From an uncultured Clostridia bacterium (GTDB lineage Bacteria; Bacillota; Clostridia; TANB77; CAG-508): a stretch of DNA of 49,240 nucleotides. Location of the stretch: NCBI GenBank assembly GCA_934121885.1, contig CAKOVH010000011.1, positions 1 through 49,240 on the forward strand, in the 5' to 3' direction. The notes below the pieces were generated by a model, which did not search any database, had not been told where the DNA came from, and saw only the letters and a list, made by a program, of their open reading frames with translations. Each line of letters starts with the position of its first letter. The stretch's first letter is position 1. A program made the translations under genes and the position numbers. Positions 7,903-16,419 of this stretch are shown here, piece after piece.

Positions 7903-8073
7903 TTAATGATTATTTTCATTTCTATAGCTACTACACATTGATTCATCTGATTGTTTTGTATTACATCCAATAATGGGTGTTACAATTATTTGTTCAAGTT
8001 CACATTGTTGTTTTCCTTCATCATTATATTTACAGCTTGTAACTGTACAGTTAATTTTTTGATTTTTTTCCAT
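7903..8073 (-). CDS. DUF1540-like cysteine-rich small protein
   Basis: A 56-aa protein. It reads MEKNQKINCTVTSC, then a CELEQIIV segment, an isolated IIGC, and MCSSY near the end. The pattern Cys-X4-Cys, Cys, Cys, Cys with a hydrophobic IIV core is that of the DUF1540 family, short proteins (about 40-60 aa) of Firmicutes that probably bind a metal through the cysteines. The function is unknown. AAAGGAGG lies 8 bases before the ATG, but this site overlaps the 3' arm of a hairpin. It lies 54 bases downstream of the broken peroxiredoxin on the same strand and may share its transcript. Confidence 0.8.
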   Translation of the reverse strand: MEKNQKINCTVTSCKYNDEGKQQCELEQIIVTPIIGCNTKQSDESMCSSYRNENNH

Positions 8074-8074
8074 A

Positions 8075-8113
8075 AAAAATAGCCTCCTTTTGTAATAGTA
8101 TGGCTATTTTTTA
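8075..8113 (-). promoter_or_regulatory. Hairpin overlapping the DUF1540 ribosome binding site
   Basis: Minus strand: an 11-bp perfect stem AAAAAATAGCC / GGCTATTTTTT around a 17-base loop. The last bases of the AGGAGG site form the start of the 3' arm, and the T run ends directly at the ATG. It can act as an intrinsic terminator after the peroxiredoxin gene, as a mask of the ribosome site, or both. Confidence 0.65.
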
Positions 8114-8127
8114 AAATTTTATAATTT

Positions 8128-8833
8128 TTAATTTAATTTTTTACAATTTTCATTATCAGTAATTTTTTCACATTTATTTGGATTTTTAAAACTTAAATAC
8201 CAACTCATTCCATTTTTAGCTTCGGCGATTTCTTTATTTCTCATAATCAATGCTTCAAAAGTTTTTGGGGGTGGTACAATCATTGGCTCACAAGGAACCC
8301 AATTTGCTGGTGTACTTCCATTATTACAATCTGCAACTTGAAGAGCTTGCAATGCTCTTAATATTTCTGGAATACATCTTCCTACATTCATTGGATACAC
8401 TAGGATAAGTCTTATAATTCCCTTGTCATCAATAATATACACGTTTCTAACCGTTTCTGTATTGCTTATATCACTTGAAATCATTCCATATTTTCTTGAT
8501 ATTTCAGCACTTCTATCTGCTATAATTGGAAAAGGTATACGTATTCCTGTTTTGCAGAAAATATCGTAGGCCCATGCTAGGTGTGAAGAATTGCTATCAA
8601 CACTTAATCCAATTAAACAAGCATTCAATCTTTCAAAATATGTATTAGCTTTTGAAAATGCAATCATTTCTGTTGTGCATACGGGGGTAAAATCACCGAG
8701 GGTGTGAGAATAATACTACCCATTTTCCTTTGTAATCATTTAAATTTATTTTTCCCATTGTTGTATCAGCTTCAAATTCAGGTGCTCGTTGTCCAATTCT
8801 AACATTTCCGTTCATCATTATTTCGTAATCCAT
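8128..8833 (-). pseudogene. Peroxiredoxin (AhpC/TSA, Prx6-like) interrupted by a +1 frameshift
   Basis: The gene begins at 8833 (AGGAGG 9 bases upstream) and reads well to LFSHP at residue 45, then Arg and a TGA stop. Removing one base at about 8698-8700 restores HPGDFTPVCTTEM, which contains the peroxidatic Cys (around residue 52) in the PXXXTXXC context, and joins the rest at MIAFSKANTYFERLN. Restored length is 234 aa, normal for Prx6-type one-Cys peroxiredoxins, with an RNVYIIDDKG strand and the typical C-terminal dimerisation domain (LQVAD, PANWVPCEPMIVPPP). Peroxiredoxins reduce hydrogen peroxide and organic peroxides in the cytosol. The remainder of the frame is intact for 179 codons, so the break is recent, a sequencing or assembly error, or a rare programmed shift. 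Confidence 0.88.
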
Positions 8834-8846
8834 AAAAAATAAACCT

Positions 8847-8876
8847 CCTACATAATTTTTGTATATATTATGTAGG
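8847..8876 (-). promoter_or_regulatory. Hairpin abutting the peroxiredoxin ribosome binding site
   Basis: A perfect 10-bp stem CCTACATAAT / ATTATGTAGG with a 10-base loop. On the minus strand the stem's terminal AGG is immediately followed by AGG of the ribosome site and then TTTATTTTTT before the ATG, so the Shine-Dalgarno sequence is partly inside the stem. Confidence 0.65.
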
Positions 8877-8931
8877 TATTGCTTTTTTTGATACTAATTA
8901 TTTTTTTATTTTATCTTGCTTTCTTTAATTT

Positions 8932-8963
8932 AAAAAAATAAAGACTAGCTGGTGCTAGCCTTT
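8932..8963 (-). terminator. Intrinsic terminator of the wall-protein pair
   Basis: Stem AAAGGCTAGC / GCTAGTCTTT with a 4-base loop, followed by ATTTTTTT on the minus strand, just downstream of the 506-aa protein gene. Confidence 0.85.
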
Positions 8964-8973
8964 ACAAGTTTAT

Positions 8974-10494
8974 TTACTTTGTATTTTTTTTGTTAACTAC
9001 TGTTAATGTACTAATAACTGTTGCAGATATTATAAACAACATTATATTTAACATAATATTATCTCCTGTTTGAGGATTATTAGTTTCATTGTTAGTAGTA
9101 TTACTATTTGATGGTTGTTCAGTATTTGTTGCTATAACTCCATATTGGCTTAAGTGTGATGTTTCAAATACTATATATCCATCCTCTACTTTTGCTGGGA
9201 ATTTTTCCTTAATTTCATTATTTGAAATATATACTACTTCATATTTATTAAATCCTTTTAGGTCTTTTGGTAATGCAATTCTTATTTTCATTTTTGTATT
9301 ATTAATTTTAACTACTTGACCATTTTCTAGTACATTTATATCTACTACATATTTAACACTTTTATCTGTTAAATCTTTCTTTACATCTACTGACTTAATA
9401 TCTAATTTGTAGTCTTTATTAACTTCTTTTTCAAATTCAATTTTTGCCTTTGTTTCTCCTGTACTTTGAATTTCTTTTACAGTTTCTTTGCTAGGTTGTT
9501 CTGTTTCTCCTGAAGTTTTAGTCCAAGAAGCATATAAAGTTACATTTTTATATCTTTCATAACCGTTTGTTTCTTTTATTTTAGTATCTTTATCGAATTC
9601 TTTATCTGTTTCTTCGTTTATATCCCAGAATCTCCAGTAAACATAATTATAGATTTCTCCGCTACCATCTTTTTTTGTATTCCAACCGTTAAATGTATAT
9701 CCTTCTCTTACTGGAATGTATGGTAATAATGACATTGTTGTTCCTGAATTTCCTCCACCTATATAGTCATAACTATTAGATTCTTTGCCATCTATTTTAC
9801 CACCATTAGCATTTAGTTTTAGTACAATTCCATCACCTATAAAAGTATCTTGAGTATATGTAGCAGTTATTTCTATACAATCACGTTTAGCAAAATAACT
9901 AGAATCAATAGAAGTTACAATTTTTCCATCTAACTCCCATCCTTTAAAAGTGTATTCTTCTCTTACAGGTATATATTTTGTTAAATCAACTGTTTTAAAT
10001 TCAGTGCTTTTACTTGTTAATTTTATAATGCTTTCTCCATTTACTTTACCTGCAAATGGGTCAAGTGTTAAATAATATGTACCTGTTCCTTGTAATGGCT
10101 TCTCAGAAAATCTTGCATAAAGAGTTAATCCATTCGTATATGTTTCGCCTTCTGCTAAGTTTCCACTCCAGCTAAAATCAGTTATTGCTATTTCTTCACT
10201 AGCTTTCTCTCCTCCAAAACTTCCCCAATGTGAAAATTCAGTTTTACCATTGAAAGGTACAATTCCTTTTGTTAATTCAGATAATTTAACTGTTGTTTCT
10301 CCTTCTGCAACATTAAATTTTATAATTTTTTGAGTCTCGCCATCAATACTAAAATTTTCTTCATTACTAGTTAGTATTAATGTATATTTTCCATCATCAC
10401 TAATTGTTACAGCATTTACTCTGTTTGAAAAACTAAACAGACAAATACTTGCTAAAGTTAAAATTAAAACAATTAATATTTTTTTACTTTTCAT
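8974..10494 (-). CDS. Cell-wall-anchored surface protein with InlB-type B repeats
   Basis: A 506-aa surface protein. Residues 1-29 are a signal peptide (KILIVLILTLASICLFSF, then RVNAV). Three segments resemble Listeria/Bacteroides B repeats (Flg_new): around residues 70-130 (FNGKTEFSHWGSFGGE...GLTLYARFSEK), 140-215 (PVREEYTFKGWELDGK...ITATY) and 225-325 (PVREGYTFNGWNTKKDGSG...VTLYASW). Residues about 335-455 form a further beta-rich domain. The C-terminus has the sorting signal NPQTGD, a hydrophobic helix and NKKNTK, so a sortase should link it to the wall; none is encoded here. Such proteins are usually adhesins or cell-surface stalks. It is the second gene of a pair: the upstream gene ends 10 bases before this start, and AGGAGG lies within that gap. 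Confidence 0.85.
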   Translation of the reverse strand: MKSKKILIVLILTLASICLFSFSNRVNAVTISDDGKYTLILTSNEENFSIDGETQKIIKFNVAEGETTVKLSELTKGIVPFNGKTEFSHWGSFGGEKASEEIAITDFSWSGNLAEGETYTNGLTLYARFSEKPLQGTGTYYLTLDPFAGKVNGESIIKLTSKSTEFKTVDLTKYIPVREEYTFKGWELDGKIVTSIDSSYFAKRDCIEITATYTQDTFIGDGIVLKLNANGGKIDGKESNSYDYIGGGNSGTTMSLLPYIPVREGYTFNGWNTKKDGSGEIYNYVYWRFWDINEETDKEFDKDTKIKETNGYERYKNVTLYASWTKTSGETEQPSKETVKEIQSTGETKAKIEFEKEVNKDYKLDIKSVDVKKDLTDKSVKYVVDINVLENGQVVKINNTKMKIRIALPKDLKGFNKYEVVYISNNEIKEKFPAKVEDGYIVFETSHLSQYGVIATNTEQPSNSNTTNNETNNPQTGDNIMLNIMLFIISATVISTLTVVNKKNTK

Positions 10495-10504
10495 TTCTTT
10501 CCTC

Positions 10505-11950
10505 CTAGCTTTCTCTTTCTTTTTTATTTTTTCTCAATTTAATAATTACAAGTGTAACAATTCCTACAACACAAACAGCAGACAAGATAAAATATATTAC
10601 AACTTTATCTCCAGTTTGTGGATTTGAAATATTGTCTTTCTTATCTTCAATTTCAGGTTTTGAAGAAGTATTAGCATTACTATTGTTATTGCCTTTATTA
10701 TTACTGTTGCTATTATTGTTACTACTATTGCCATTATTGTTATTACTGCTATTATTATCGTTGTTATTATTGTTGCCATTATTATTTTCTTCTGCTTTTT
10801 TTACTACTTTAAACTTTGTTGTTACATTTCCTCCATCTGTAAAAGCAACTTTTAAAGTATGTTCTCCAACAGATAAAGTTTTTAAATAAGCATCTGTTAA
10901 GGTTATTATTGTACTACCTGATTTAGAAGTATAATTTTTACTATCTACTAAAGCTTCATCAATATATACTTTTCCACCATTTTCAAATAAGTTATATTCT
11001 GCATCCACTCTAAAAGTTGCATTATTTGATTCACCTATTGTATATGTTTGGTTTACTCCTTCTACAAATTTATATTCTTTAGGATTAATTTCTTTCTTTA
11101 CATATTGAAATGTAAATTCATAAGTACATCTAGTATAATAATCAAATCGTGTTTCATTTATAATGCCCACATCAGTACCACCATAATTCAATGTAGAACC
11201 TGTATATTGAGTATGAAGTCCTTTAAAAACTTCACTTTTTTTAGTTCCAACATTTACTACAGTTAATATTGCTTTATTTTCTGATTTATTTCCTACTATC
11301 TTTATAACAGCTTCACTTTCATTGTCTGTTGCTAATAGACCTTTATTGTCTCTTTTATAATATAGTGTTTTATCCAAATCTGCAAATGATTTTAATCCTT
11401 CTGTTAGCTCATCATTTTTAGAAAAATCAATTACATATTCTTTTTCATTAGTTAAATCAATTACACCTTTTGATGATATATTATCATAAACATTTTCAAC
11501 TTTTGTATTAATAGCCGTTATTGCTCTTACAAGTATAACATCTAATTTTCCACTAAATTTACTTGATTCTAATTTGAATGTAGATCTAGTTTCGCCTAAT
11601 ATTGTTGTCATAGGATAATACCAATTATTAATTTTTAATTTTATTGGTGTAGTAGCACTAGAAACACTTTCTTTATTTTCAATTTCTTCAATTGCAAATT
11701 TATACTCTGCTTCATTTAAATCAATTGTCATATTATTTGAAATATTAGCAACTAATTCATCACCTTTGAATAATTGTAATTTTCCTATTTTGCTATACTC
11801 TACATATCCATCATGTATAATTCCATCTCCAAAATTTAGAGTTACCACATTTTCTGTTGCTGCACATACTTTATTTGCATACATTGGAAATATTAAACTT
11901 ACTAATAAACTAACTGTAAATAGTATTAATAAAAACTTTGATTTTCTCAT
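10505..11950 (-). CDS. Cell-wall-anchored surface protein with Asn-rich stalk
   Basis: A 481-aa protein of unknown binding role. Residues 1-31 form a signal peptide (KFLLILFTVSLLVSLIFPMY). Residues about 32-385 are beta-rich, including a terminal Ig-like segment (YKFVEGVNQTYTIGESNNATFRVDA, LKTLSVGEHTLKVAFTDGGNVTTKF). Residues 389-430 are almost pure Asn/Ser/Gly. The sorting signal ISNPQTGD follows, then a hydrophobic helix and the tail KLRKNKKERES. NPQTGD is the same motif as in the next gene, suggesting one sortase serves both. A strong AAAGGAGG site precedes the ATG. The first gene of the pair. Confidence 0.85.
   Translation of the reverse strand: MRKSKFLLILFTVSLLVSLIFPMYANKVCAATENVVTLNFGDGIIHDGYVEYSKIGKLQLFKGDELVANISNNMTIDLNEAEYKFAIEEIENKESVSSATTPIKLKINNWYYPMTTILGETRSTFKLESSKFSGKLDVILVRAITAINTKVENVYDNISSKGVIDLTNEKEYVIDFSKNDELTEGLKSFADLDKTLYYKRDNKGLLATDNESEAVIKIVGNKSENKAILTVVNVGTKKSEVFKGLHTQYTGSTLNYGGTDVGIINETRFDYYTRCTYEFTFQYVKKEINPKEYKFVEGVNQTYTIGESNNATFRVDAEYNLFENGGKVYIDEALVDSKNYTSKSGSTIITLTDAYLKTLSVGEHTLKVAFTDGGNVTTKFKVVKKAEENNNGNNNNNDNNSSNNNNGNSSNNNSNSNNKGNNNSNANTSSKPEIEDKKDNISNPQTGDKVVIYFILSAVCVVGIVTLVIIKLRKNKKERES
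10661..10786 (-). repeat. Asn/Ser/Gly low-complexity stalk repeat
   Basis: Encodes 42 residues made of Asn, Ser, Gly and a few Asp, Lys, Thr and Ala. The DNA is AAT/AAC-rich, a short-tandem tract that could vary in length by slippage and change how far the protein projects from the wall. Confidence 0.8.
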
Positions 11951-12024
11951 TTAATTTTCCTCCTTTCCCCTTTTAATTTATATGTTTTTAATTCTATCAT
12001 ATAATATTTTACTTGTTGCATTAG

Positions 12025-12053
12025 TTACCAATATTTCCTTGAGCTTTTGGTAA
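12025..12053. promoter_or_regulatory. Inverted repeat upstream of the wall-protein pair
   Basis: TTACCAA (12025-12031) and TTGGTAA (12047-12053) are perfect 7-base arms with a 15-base gap. It lies about 80-100 bases upstream of the first wall-protein start, a plausible operator or leader hairpin. No clear -35/-10 pair was placed here. Confidence 0.35.
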
Positions 12054-12081
12054 TTTGATTTATTTTGCTTTTATCGCAAAT

Positions 12082-12116
12082 AAAAAAAGCCACATATCTA
12101 TTGATATGCGACTTTT
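12082..12116 (-). terminator. Intrinsic terminator of metG
   Basis: A 14-bp stem (AAAAGTCGCATATC / GATATGTGGCTTTT, counting G-U pairs) with a 4-base loop and a T tail on the minus strand. Confidence 0.85.
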
Positions 12117-12120
12117 AATA

Positions 12121-13722
12121 TTAATTATTCTCTAATCTTGTAAATAATGGCTCTATATTTTCAAGTTTAATGTCTGAATTTAATCTTATTAAATCCCAAT
12201 TACATTTTTCATCTAAATGTAAATACTTGCGTATTTTTTCACATGTTGCTGGCATAAATGGCTCAAAAATATTTGATAGATTTGCTATTATTACCGTACA
12301 ATTATAAATTGTTTTGTCAAATTCTTCTATATTTTCTTTTCTTTGAACCCATGGTTGTTTATCATCATAATATTTGTTCGCAAATTCAACAAGTTCCATA
12401 GCTTTATCTGAAGCTTCTTTAAATTCTAATTTTTCTATTGCTTTTCCAACGTTTTCATATGTCTCTTTTATTTTATTTTCTACCTCATTATCTAAGCTTT
12501 TGGCTTTAATTTCTTCTATTCCTTTAAACTTAAGAGTTCTATTTACTAAATTTCCAAACTTGTTTAGTAGTTCACCATTATTAGTTGCTACTAATTGATC
12601 AATTGTAAAGTTTGAATCTTTTTTTTCAGGTCCATTATTTATTAAATGAAATCTTAATACATCTGGATTATATTGTTTTACAAGATCAATTGCAGGAATA
12701 CCATTACCTTTACTTTTTGATATTTTTTCATCATTTATATTTAAATATTCAGAGGAAACAATCGTATCTACTAAATGATAATTTTCCTTCATAGCTAAAA
12801 GAAGTGCATTTAGAATTATACTGTGAAACACAATATTATCTTTTCCGTGTACCATATATATTTCATTGTTATTTCCTTCTTTCCAGAAGTCTTCCCAATT
12901 CATCTTGTTATCTTCGCACCACTTTTTAGTAGCTGTTGTATAACCAAGTACTGCATCAATCCATACATACATTTTTTTATCTTCGTAGCCTTGTACAGGT
13001 ATATCAACACCCCAGTCAAGATCTCTTGTTACTGCTCTATCAACTAATCCTTGTTTTAAGTATTTAGCTGTTTCATTTTTTGCATTTAGCCTCCATAAAG
13101 TGTTTGTTTTATTGGTATGCTCTTCTATTTCTTTTTGAAATTTTGATAATGCAAGATATAGATTTTTATTATCTTTTAAAACTGTCTTTGTTTTACATTC
13201 TAAGCAGATTCCGTCTTTCATATCTTCAATTGTTGGAACATATTGACAACCATCACATTGTTCTGCTTTTGTCTCAGTTCCACATTTTGGGCAAGTAATT
13301 TGAATTTCTCTATCTGATAAAAACTTATGACAATTTTCGCAATATGGTTGTGGTTCAATCTTTTCATATATATAACCATTGTCATATATTTTTTTAAACA
13401 TTTCCATAACTTCTTTTTTATGAAAATCTGTATCTGTATTTGTATATAAATCATATGAAAATTCAAATTCTTTTAATGCTTCTCTATCTCTTGCATCATA
13501 ATAATCTGCAATTTCTTTTGGTGATTTTTTTTCTTTTTTAGCTCTTTCTGTTATTGGTGTTCCATGGCAATCTGTTCCAGAAACATATACAACATTATGC
13601 CCGTTAGCTCTAAAATATCTTGCAAGTACATCTCCTGATATAAGCCCTGCTATATGTCCTAAATGTATATCACTATTAGCATATGGCCATGCTCCACCTA
13701 TTACAATATTTTTCTTATCCAT
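12121..13722 (-). CDS. metG: Methionyl-tRNA synthetase
   Basis: A 533-aa class I synthetase that charges tRNA-Met. The start at 13722 is chosen because GAGGAGG lies about 10 bases before it and MDKKNIVIGGAWPYANSD matches the family start; the frame opens 15 codons earlier without a site. The HIGH signature is IHLGHI. A zinc knuckle region with four CXXC pairs follows (CENC, CPKC, CDGC, CLEC, near residues 125-180). The KMSKS signature is KISKS. The enzyme lacks the C-terminal tRNA-binding (EMAP-like) domain found in longer MetG proteins. It is the last gene of a five-gene minus-strand series starting at pfkA; its terminator follows. Confidence 0.95.
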   Translation of the reverse strand: MDKKNIVIGGAWPYANSDIHLGHIAGLISGDVLARYFRANGHNVVYVSGTDCHGTPITERAKKEKKSPKEIADYYDARDREALKEFEFSYDLYTNTDTDFHKKEVMEMFKKIYDNGYIYEKIEPQPYCENCHKFLSDREIQITCPKCGTETKAEQCDGCQYVPTIEDMKDGICLECKTKTVLKDNKNLYLALSKFQKEIEEHTNKTNTLWRLNAKNETAKYLKQGLVDRAVTRDLDWGVDIPVQGYEDKKMYVWIDAVLGYTTATKKWCEDNKMNWEDFWKEGNNNEIYMVHGKDNIVFHSIILNALLLAMKENYHLVDTIVSSEYLNINDEKISKSKGNGIPAIDLVKQYNPDVLRFHLINNGPEKKDSNFTIDQLVATNNGELLNKFGNLVNRTLKFKGIEEIKAKSLDNEVENKIKETYENVGKAIEKLEFKEASDKAMELVEFANKYYDDKQPWVQRKENIEEFDKTIYNCTVIIANLSNIFEPFMPATCEKIRKYLHLDEKCNWDLIRLNSDIKLENIEPLFTRLENN

Positions 13723-13747
13723 GGGTTGTCCTTCCTCCTCATATATA

Positions 13748-13775
13748 ATAATCTGTTGCAAAAGCAACAGATTAT
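13748..13775 (-). promoter_or_regulatory. Perfect 12-bp hairpin between small membrane gene and metG
   Basis: ATAATCTGTTGC / GCAACAGATTAT with a 4-base loop. It lacks a T run on the minus strand, so it is at best a weak terminator; it may be a processing or stabilising stem in the shared transcript. Confidence 0.5.
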
Positions 13776-13782
13776 CTTTCTA

Positions 13783-14118
13783 CTAAATTTTATTCCAAAA
13801 CCAATCTAGATTATCTTCAATTACTTTTTTCTTTTTAAATTTTGCTTCTATATTATCTATCCATAAATATGATATAAATGATAATAGTACAAAAATTAAA
13901 TCTAAAACAACTGAACGAATTGCAATTGATGCTCCTTCTACTGTTAAGTTACCTAAATTAAATTCCACAACATGTAGTACAAGTAATGAAACAAATATAA
14001 ATAACATGATACATGCTATTATACTTTTTTTACTATAGTGTGCAAACCATAAAACAAGTACAAATAACAATGTACAAATTAGAAGAGCTATTGGATCTGT
14101 CATATTTATCATTGGCAT
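13783..14118 (-). CDS. Small membrane protein, unknown function
   Basis: A 111-aa protein with three hydrophobic helices: about residues 9-28 (PIALLICTLLFVLVLWFAHY), 31-51 (SIIACIMLFIFVSLLVLHVV) and 61-84 (AIRSVVLDLIFVLLSFISYL). The C-terminus is charged (AKFKKKKVIEDNLDWFWNK). No family was recognised. GGGAGG lies 8 bases before the ATG. It sits between glmM and metG with only 20-base gaps, so it is most likely translated from the same transcript. Confidence 0.75.
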   Translation of the reverse strand: MPMINMTDPIALLICTLLFVLVLWFAHYSKKSIIACIMLFIFVSLLVLHVVEFNLGNLTVEGASIAIRSVVLDLIFVLLSFISYLWIDNIEAKFKKKKVIEDNLDWFWNKI

Positions 14119-14138
14119 ATTATTTTCCTCCCTTTATA

Positions 14139-15503
14139 TTAATTTAATTTCTTTTCAATTAATTTTGCAAGGCTTTCTGCTTTTGTTTTTATTATTTCTT
14201 TATCTTGGCCTTCTATCATAACCCTAACTAGTGGTTCAGTTCCAGATGGTCTAATTAGAACTCTACCATTTCCAGAAAACTCTTTTTCTAGTTTTTCTAT
14301 TTCAGATTTTATTTCTTCATCTTTATCATAATCATATTTTTTATCACTATTTACTTTTGCATTAACTAAAACCTGAGGATATATTTGAATAATATCACAT
14401 AATTTTGAAGATGACAATCCTTTTTCTAACATGATTTTAATTAACATTAATGATGTTAATATTCCATCTCCTGTTGGATTGTAGTCTAACATAATAATAT
14501 GTCCTGATTGTTCTCCTCCAAGATTATACCCTTCTTGTAACATTTTTTCAAGAACATATCTATCTCCAACTTTTGTTTGTTCAAAATTTATGTTGTTCTT
14601 TTCTGCATATTTGCTTAACCCTAAATTACTCATTACTGTTGCAACAAGTGTATCTTTTTTTAGTGTTCCTTTTTCTTTCATATAATTAGAAATAACTGCT
14701 AAAAGTTTGTCTCCATCTATCTCATTTCCTTTATCATCAACTGCTAAACATCTATCTCCATCTCCGTCATATGCTATTCCTAAATTACAATGGTTTTCAA
14801 CAACATATTTCTTTAGTACATCTAAATGTGTTGAACCACAGTTGTCATTTATGTTTACACCATTTGGTGTGTTGTTTAAGATATAATGTTTTATTCCTAA
14901 TGCTGTAAATACTTTTTCTGCCACAACTGATGTTGCTCCATTTGCTGTATCAATTGCAACAACAAAGTTTGATTTATCTACATTTTCAAAATCCTCTTCA
15001 AAATTTTTTCTGAAGAAATATACATACTCATCTAATAAATCTGTTCTTATTTCTGAAACACCTATTTTATCATTTACAGCTGTAAGTGTGTCTAGTTTTC
15101 CAGATTTCATTATTTCTTCAATTTCTTCTTCTAACTCATCTGGAATTTTCATTCCTTTATTACTAAAGTATTTTACCCCATTAAATTCGTATGTATTATG
15201 AGATGCTGAAATAACAACACTAGCATTTGCTTTTAATTTTTTTGTAAGATATGCAACACCAGGTGTTGGAACAACTCCTAAAATTTTAACATTAGCTCCG
15301 TAACTTAAAAATCCTGCAACCATTGCACTTTCAATTAGAGTTCCAGATATACGTGTATCTCTTCCTATTAAGATTGTTGGTGCATGGTCAGAATGTTTTG
15401 AAAGTACATAAGCTCCTGCCTTAGCAACCTTGTAAACTAACTCTGGTGATAACTCTGTGTTTGCAATTCTTCTAATTCCATCTGTTCCAAAATATTTTCT
15501 CAT
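14139..15503 (-). CDS. glmM: Phosphoglucosamine mutase
   Basis: A 454-aa enzyme that interconverts glucosamine-6-phosphate and glucosamine-1-phosphate, a precursor for UDP-GlcNAc and so for peptidoglycan and surface glycans. The N-terminus MRKYFGTDGIRRIAN is typical of GlmM. The phosphoserine loop reads ISASHNTYEFNG near residue 102 (most GlmM enzymes have SASHNP; here Thr replaces Pro). The Mg site is DGDGDRC near residue 243, the sugar-binding loop GGEQSGH near residue 325, and the phosphate-binding loop RPSGTEPLVRV near residue 411. GGAGG stands upstream of the ATG. Confidence 0.95.
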   Translation of the reverse strand: MRKYFGTDGIRRIANTELSPELVYKVAKAGAYVLSKHSDHAPTILIGRDTRISGTLIESAMVAGFLSYGANVKILGVVPTPGVAYLTKKLKANASVVISASHNTYEFNGVKYFSNKGMKIPDELEEEIEEIMKSGKLDTLTAVNDKIGVSEIRTDLLDEYVYFFRKNFEEDFENVDKSNFVVAIDTANGATSVVAEKVFTALGIKHYILNNTPNGVNINDNCGSTHLDVLKKYVVENHCNLGIAYDGDGDRCLAVDDKGNEIDGDKLLAVISNYMKEKGTLKKDTLVATVMSNLGLSKYAEKNNINFEQTKVGDRYVLEKMLQEGYNLGGEQSGHIIMLDYNPTGDGILTSLMLIKIMLEKGLSSSKLCDIIQIYPQVLVNAKVNSDKKYDYDKDEEIKSEIEKLEKEFSGNGRVLIRPSGTEPLVRVMIEGQDKEIIKTKAESLAKLIEKKLN

Positions 15504-15546
15504 TTCTTATCCTCCATCTTGAATTTATATATCTTATTCTTATTAA

Positions 15547-16398
15547 CTATATTGTGTTTACATTTAAGTCTATAGTTTTGGGTGTAAATATTCTAACATA
15601 ATATGGTTGTATGTCTTTTAGTATATCACATATCCATATAATATTTCCATCTTTTTTTGTAACTTTTATATTTGGAAATGTTTTTAGCATTTTTTCATCT
15701 GAAAAATGTTTATCTACAAACGATTTGACTTTTTCATTTTCATATAATTTTGAATATGTATCAAAATACATTTCAACACCTTCAATATCCAAATCATATT
15801 GATTTACAATTCTTACGAAAAACATTTTTAGTGCAAAACCTGTTACTATAAAATCTATAAATATAAGTATTGTTAATATTATTGTTAATGGTTTTAAAAT
15901 GCTTGGTTTTATTTTGTTAATCATTTTATCCACCTTTGGATGAATATGAGACATTAAATAAATGGCAAGTGCTCCCCAAAAGAATGAAAACCATACGCAA
16001 ATTCTTCCATTAATGTTAAACGGCATTGATGAGTAGTCCCACCATTTTATATGGAAGAACCACTCTCCAATAAAGCTTATAACATACTCTATTATTGAAC
16101 CTATAATAAATCCACCAGCAAAAAGTGTATAATTATTCTTTTTAAAACGTTGAAGTCCAATAATCATTACAACTGCTCCAACTCCATAAATACTGCAAAA
16201 TGGACCATATAGAAAACTTTTTCTACTTTCAAGAACGCCTTTAGTAACTAATCCAAATATTGTTTCTATTATATAGCCTGCTACACTATATACAATAAAA
16301 TAAGCTAAAATTTGTATTATTGTAAAACCAAATATTTTAATTTTTTTATCTTTTACTACAGTTTTATCTTCATTTATTTTTTCTTTTACTTGTTCCAT
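15547..16398 (-). CDS. CmpB-like membrane protein (putative ABC-transporter type IV family)
   Basis: A 283-aa integral membrane protein of the PF06541 (ABC_trans_CmpB) type. It shows GYIIETIFG, the signature SFLYGPFCSIYGVGAV, FAGGFIIGSIIEYVISFIGEWFF and WWDYSSMPFNINGRICVWFSFFWG between residues 40 and 150, with about five to six transmembrane helices. The last ~80 residues are soluble and basic. Despite the family name, no transported substrate is established and no ATPase partner is next to it. It lies between pfkA and glmM with gaps of 21 and 43 bases. Confidence 0.8.
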   Translation of the reverse strand: MEQVKEKINEDKTVVKDKKIKIFGFTIIQILAYFIVYSVAGYIIETIFGLVTKGVLESRKSFLYGPFCSIYGVGAVVMIIGLQRFKKNNYTLFAGGFIIGSIIEYVISFIGEWFFHIKWWDYSSMPFNINGRICVWFSFFWGALAIYLMSHIHPKVDKMINKIKPSILKPLTIILTILIFIDFIVTGFALKMFFVRIVNQYDLDIEGVEMYFDTYSKLYENEKVKSFVDKHFSDEKMLKTFPNIKVTKKDGNIIWICDILKDIQPYYVRIFTPKTIDLNVNTI

Positions 16399-16419
16399 AA
16401 ATTCCTCTATTATTACTTT

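Noticed and set aside
10632..10889. Leu-rich plus-strand open frame of 85 aa.
   Set aside because: It is the complement of the Asn-rich AAT/AAC linker of the wall protein; poly-Leu arises from the opposite strand and there is no ribosome site.
11951..12120. A riboswitch or promoter for the wall-protein pair.
   Set aside because: No -35/-10 pair with normal spacing and no conserved riboswitch motif was found; only the inverted repeat is listed.
13723..14138. T-box leader in front of metG.
   Set aside because: metG is preceded within 60 bases by a coding gene, and no T-box sequence (TGGNACCGCG) or specifier loop is visible.
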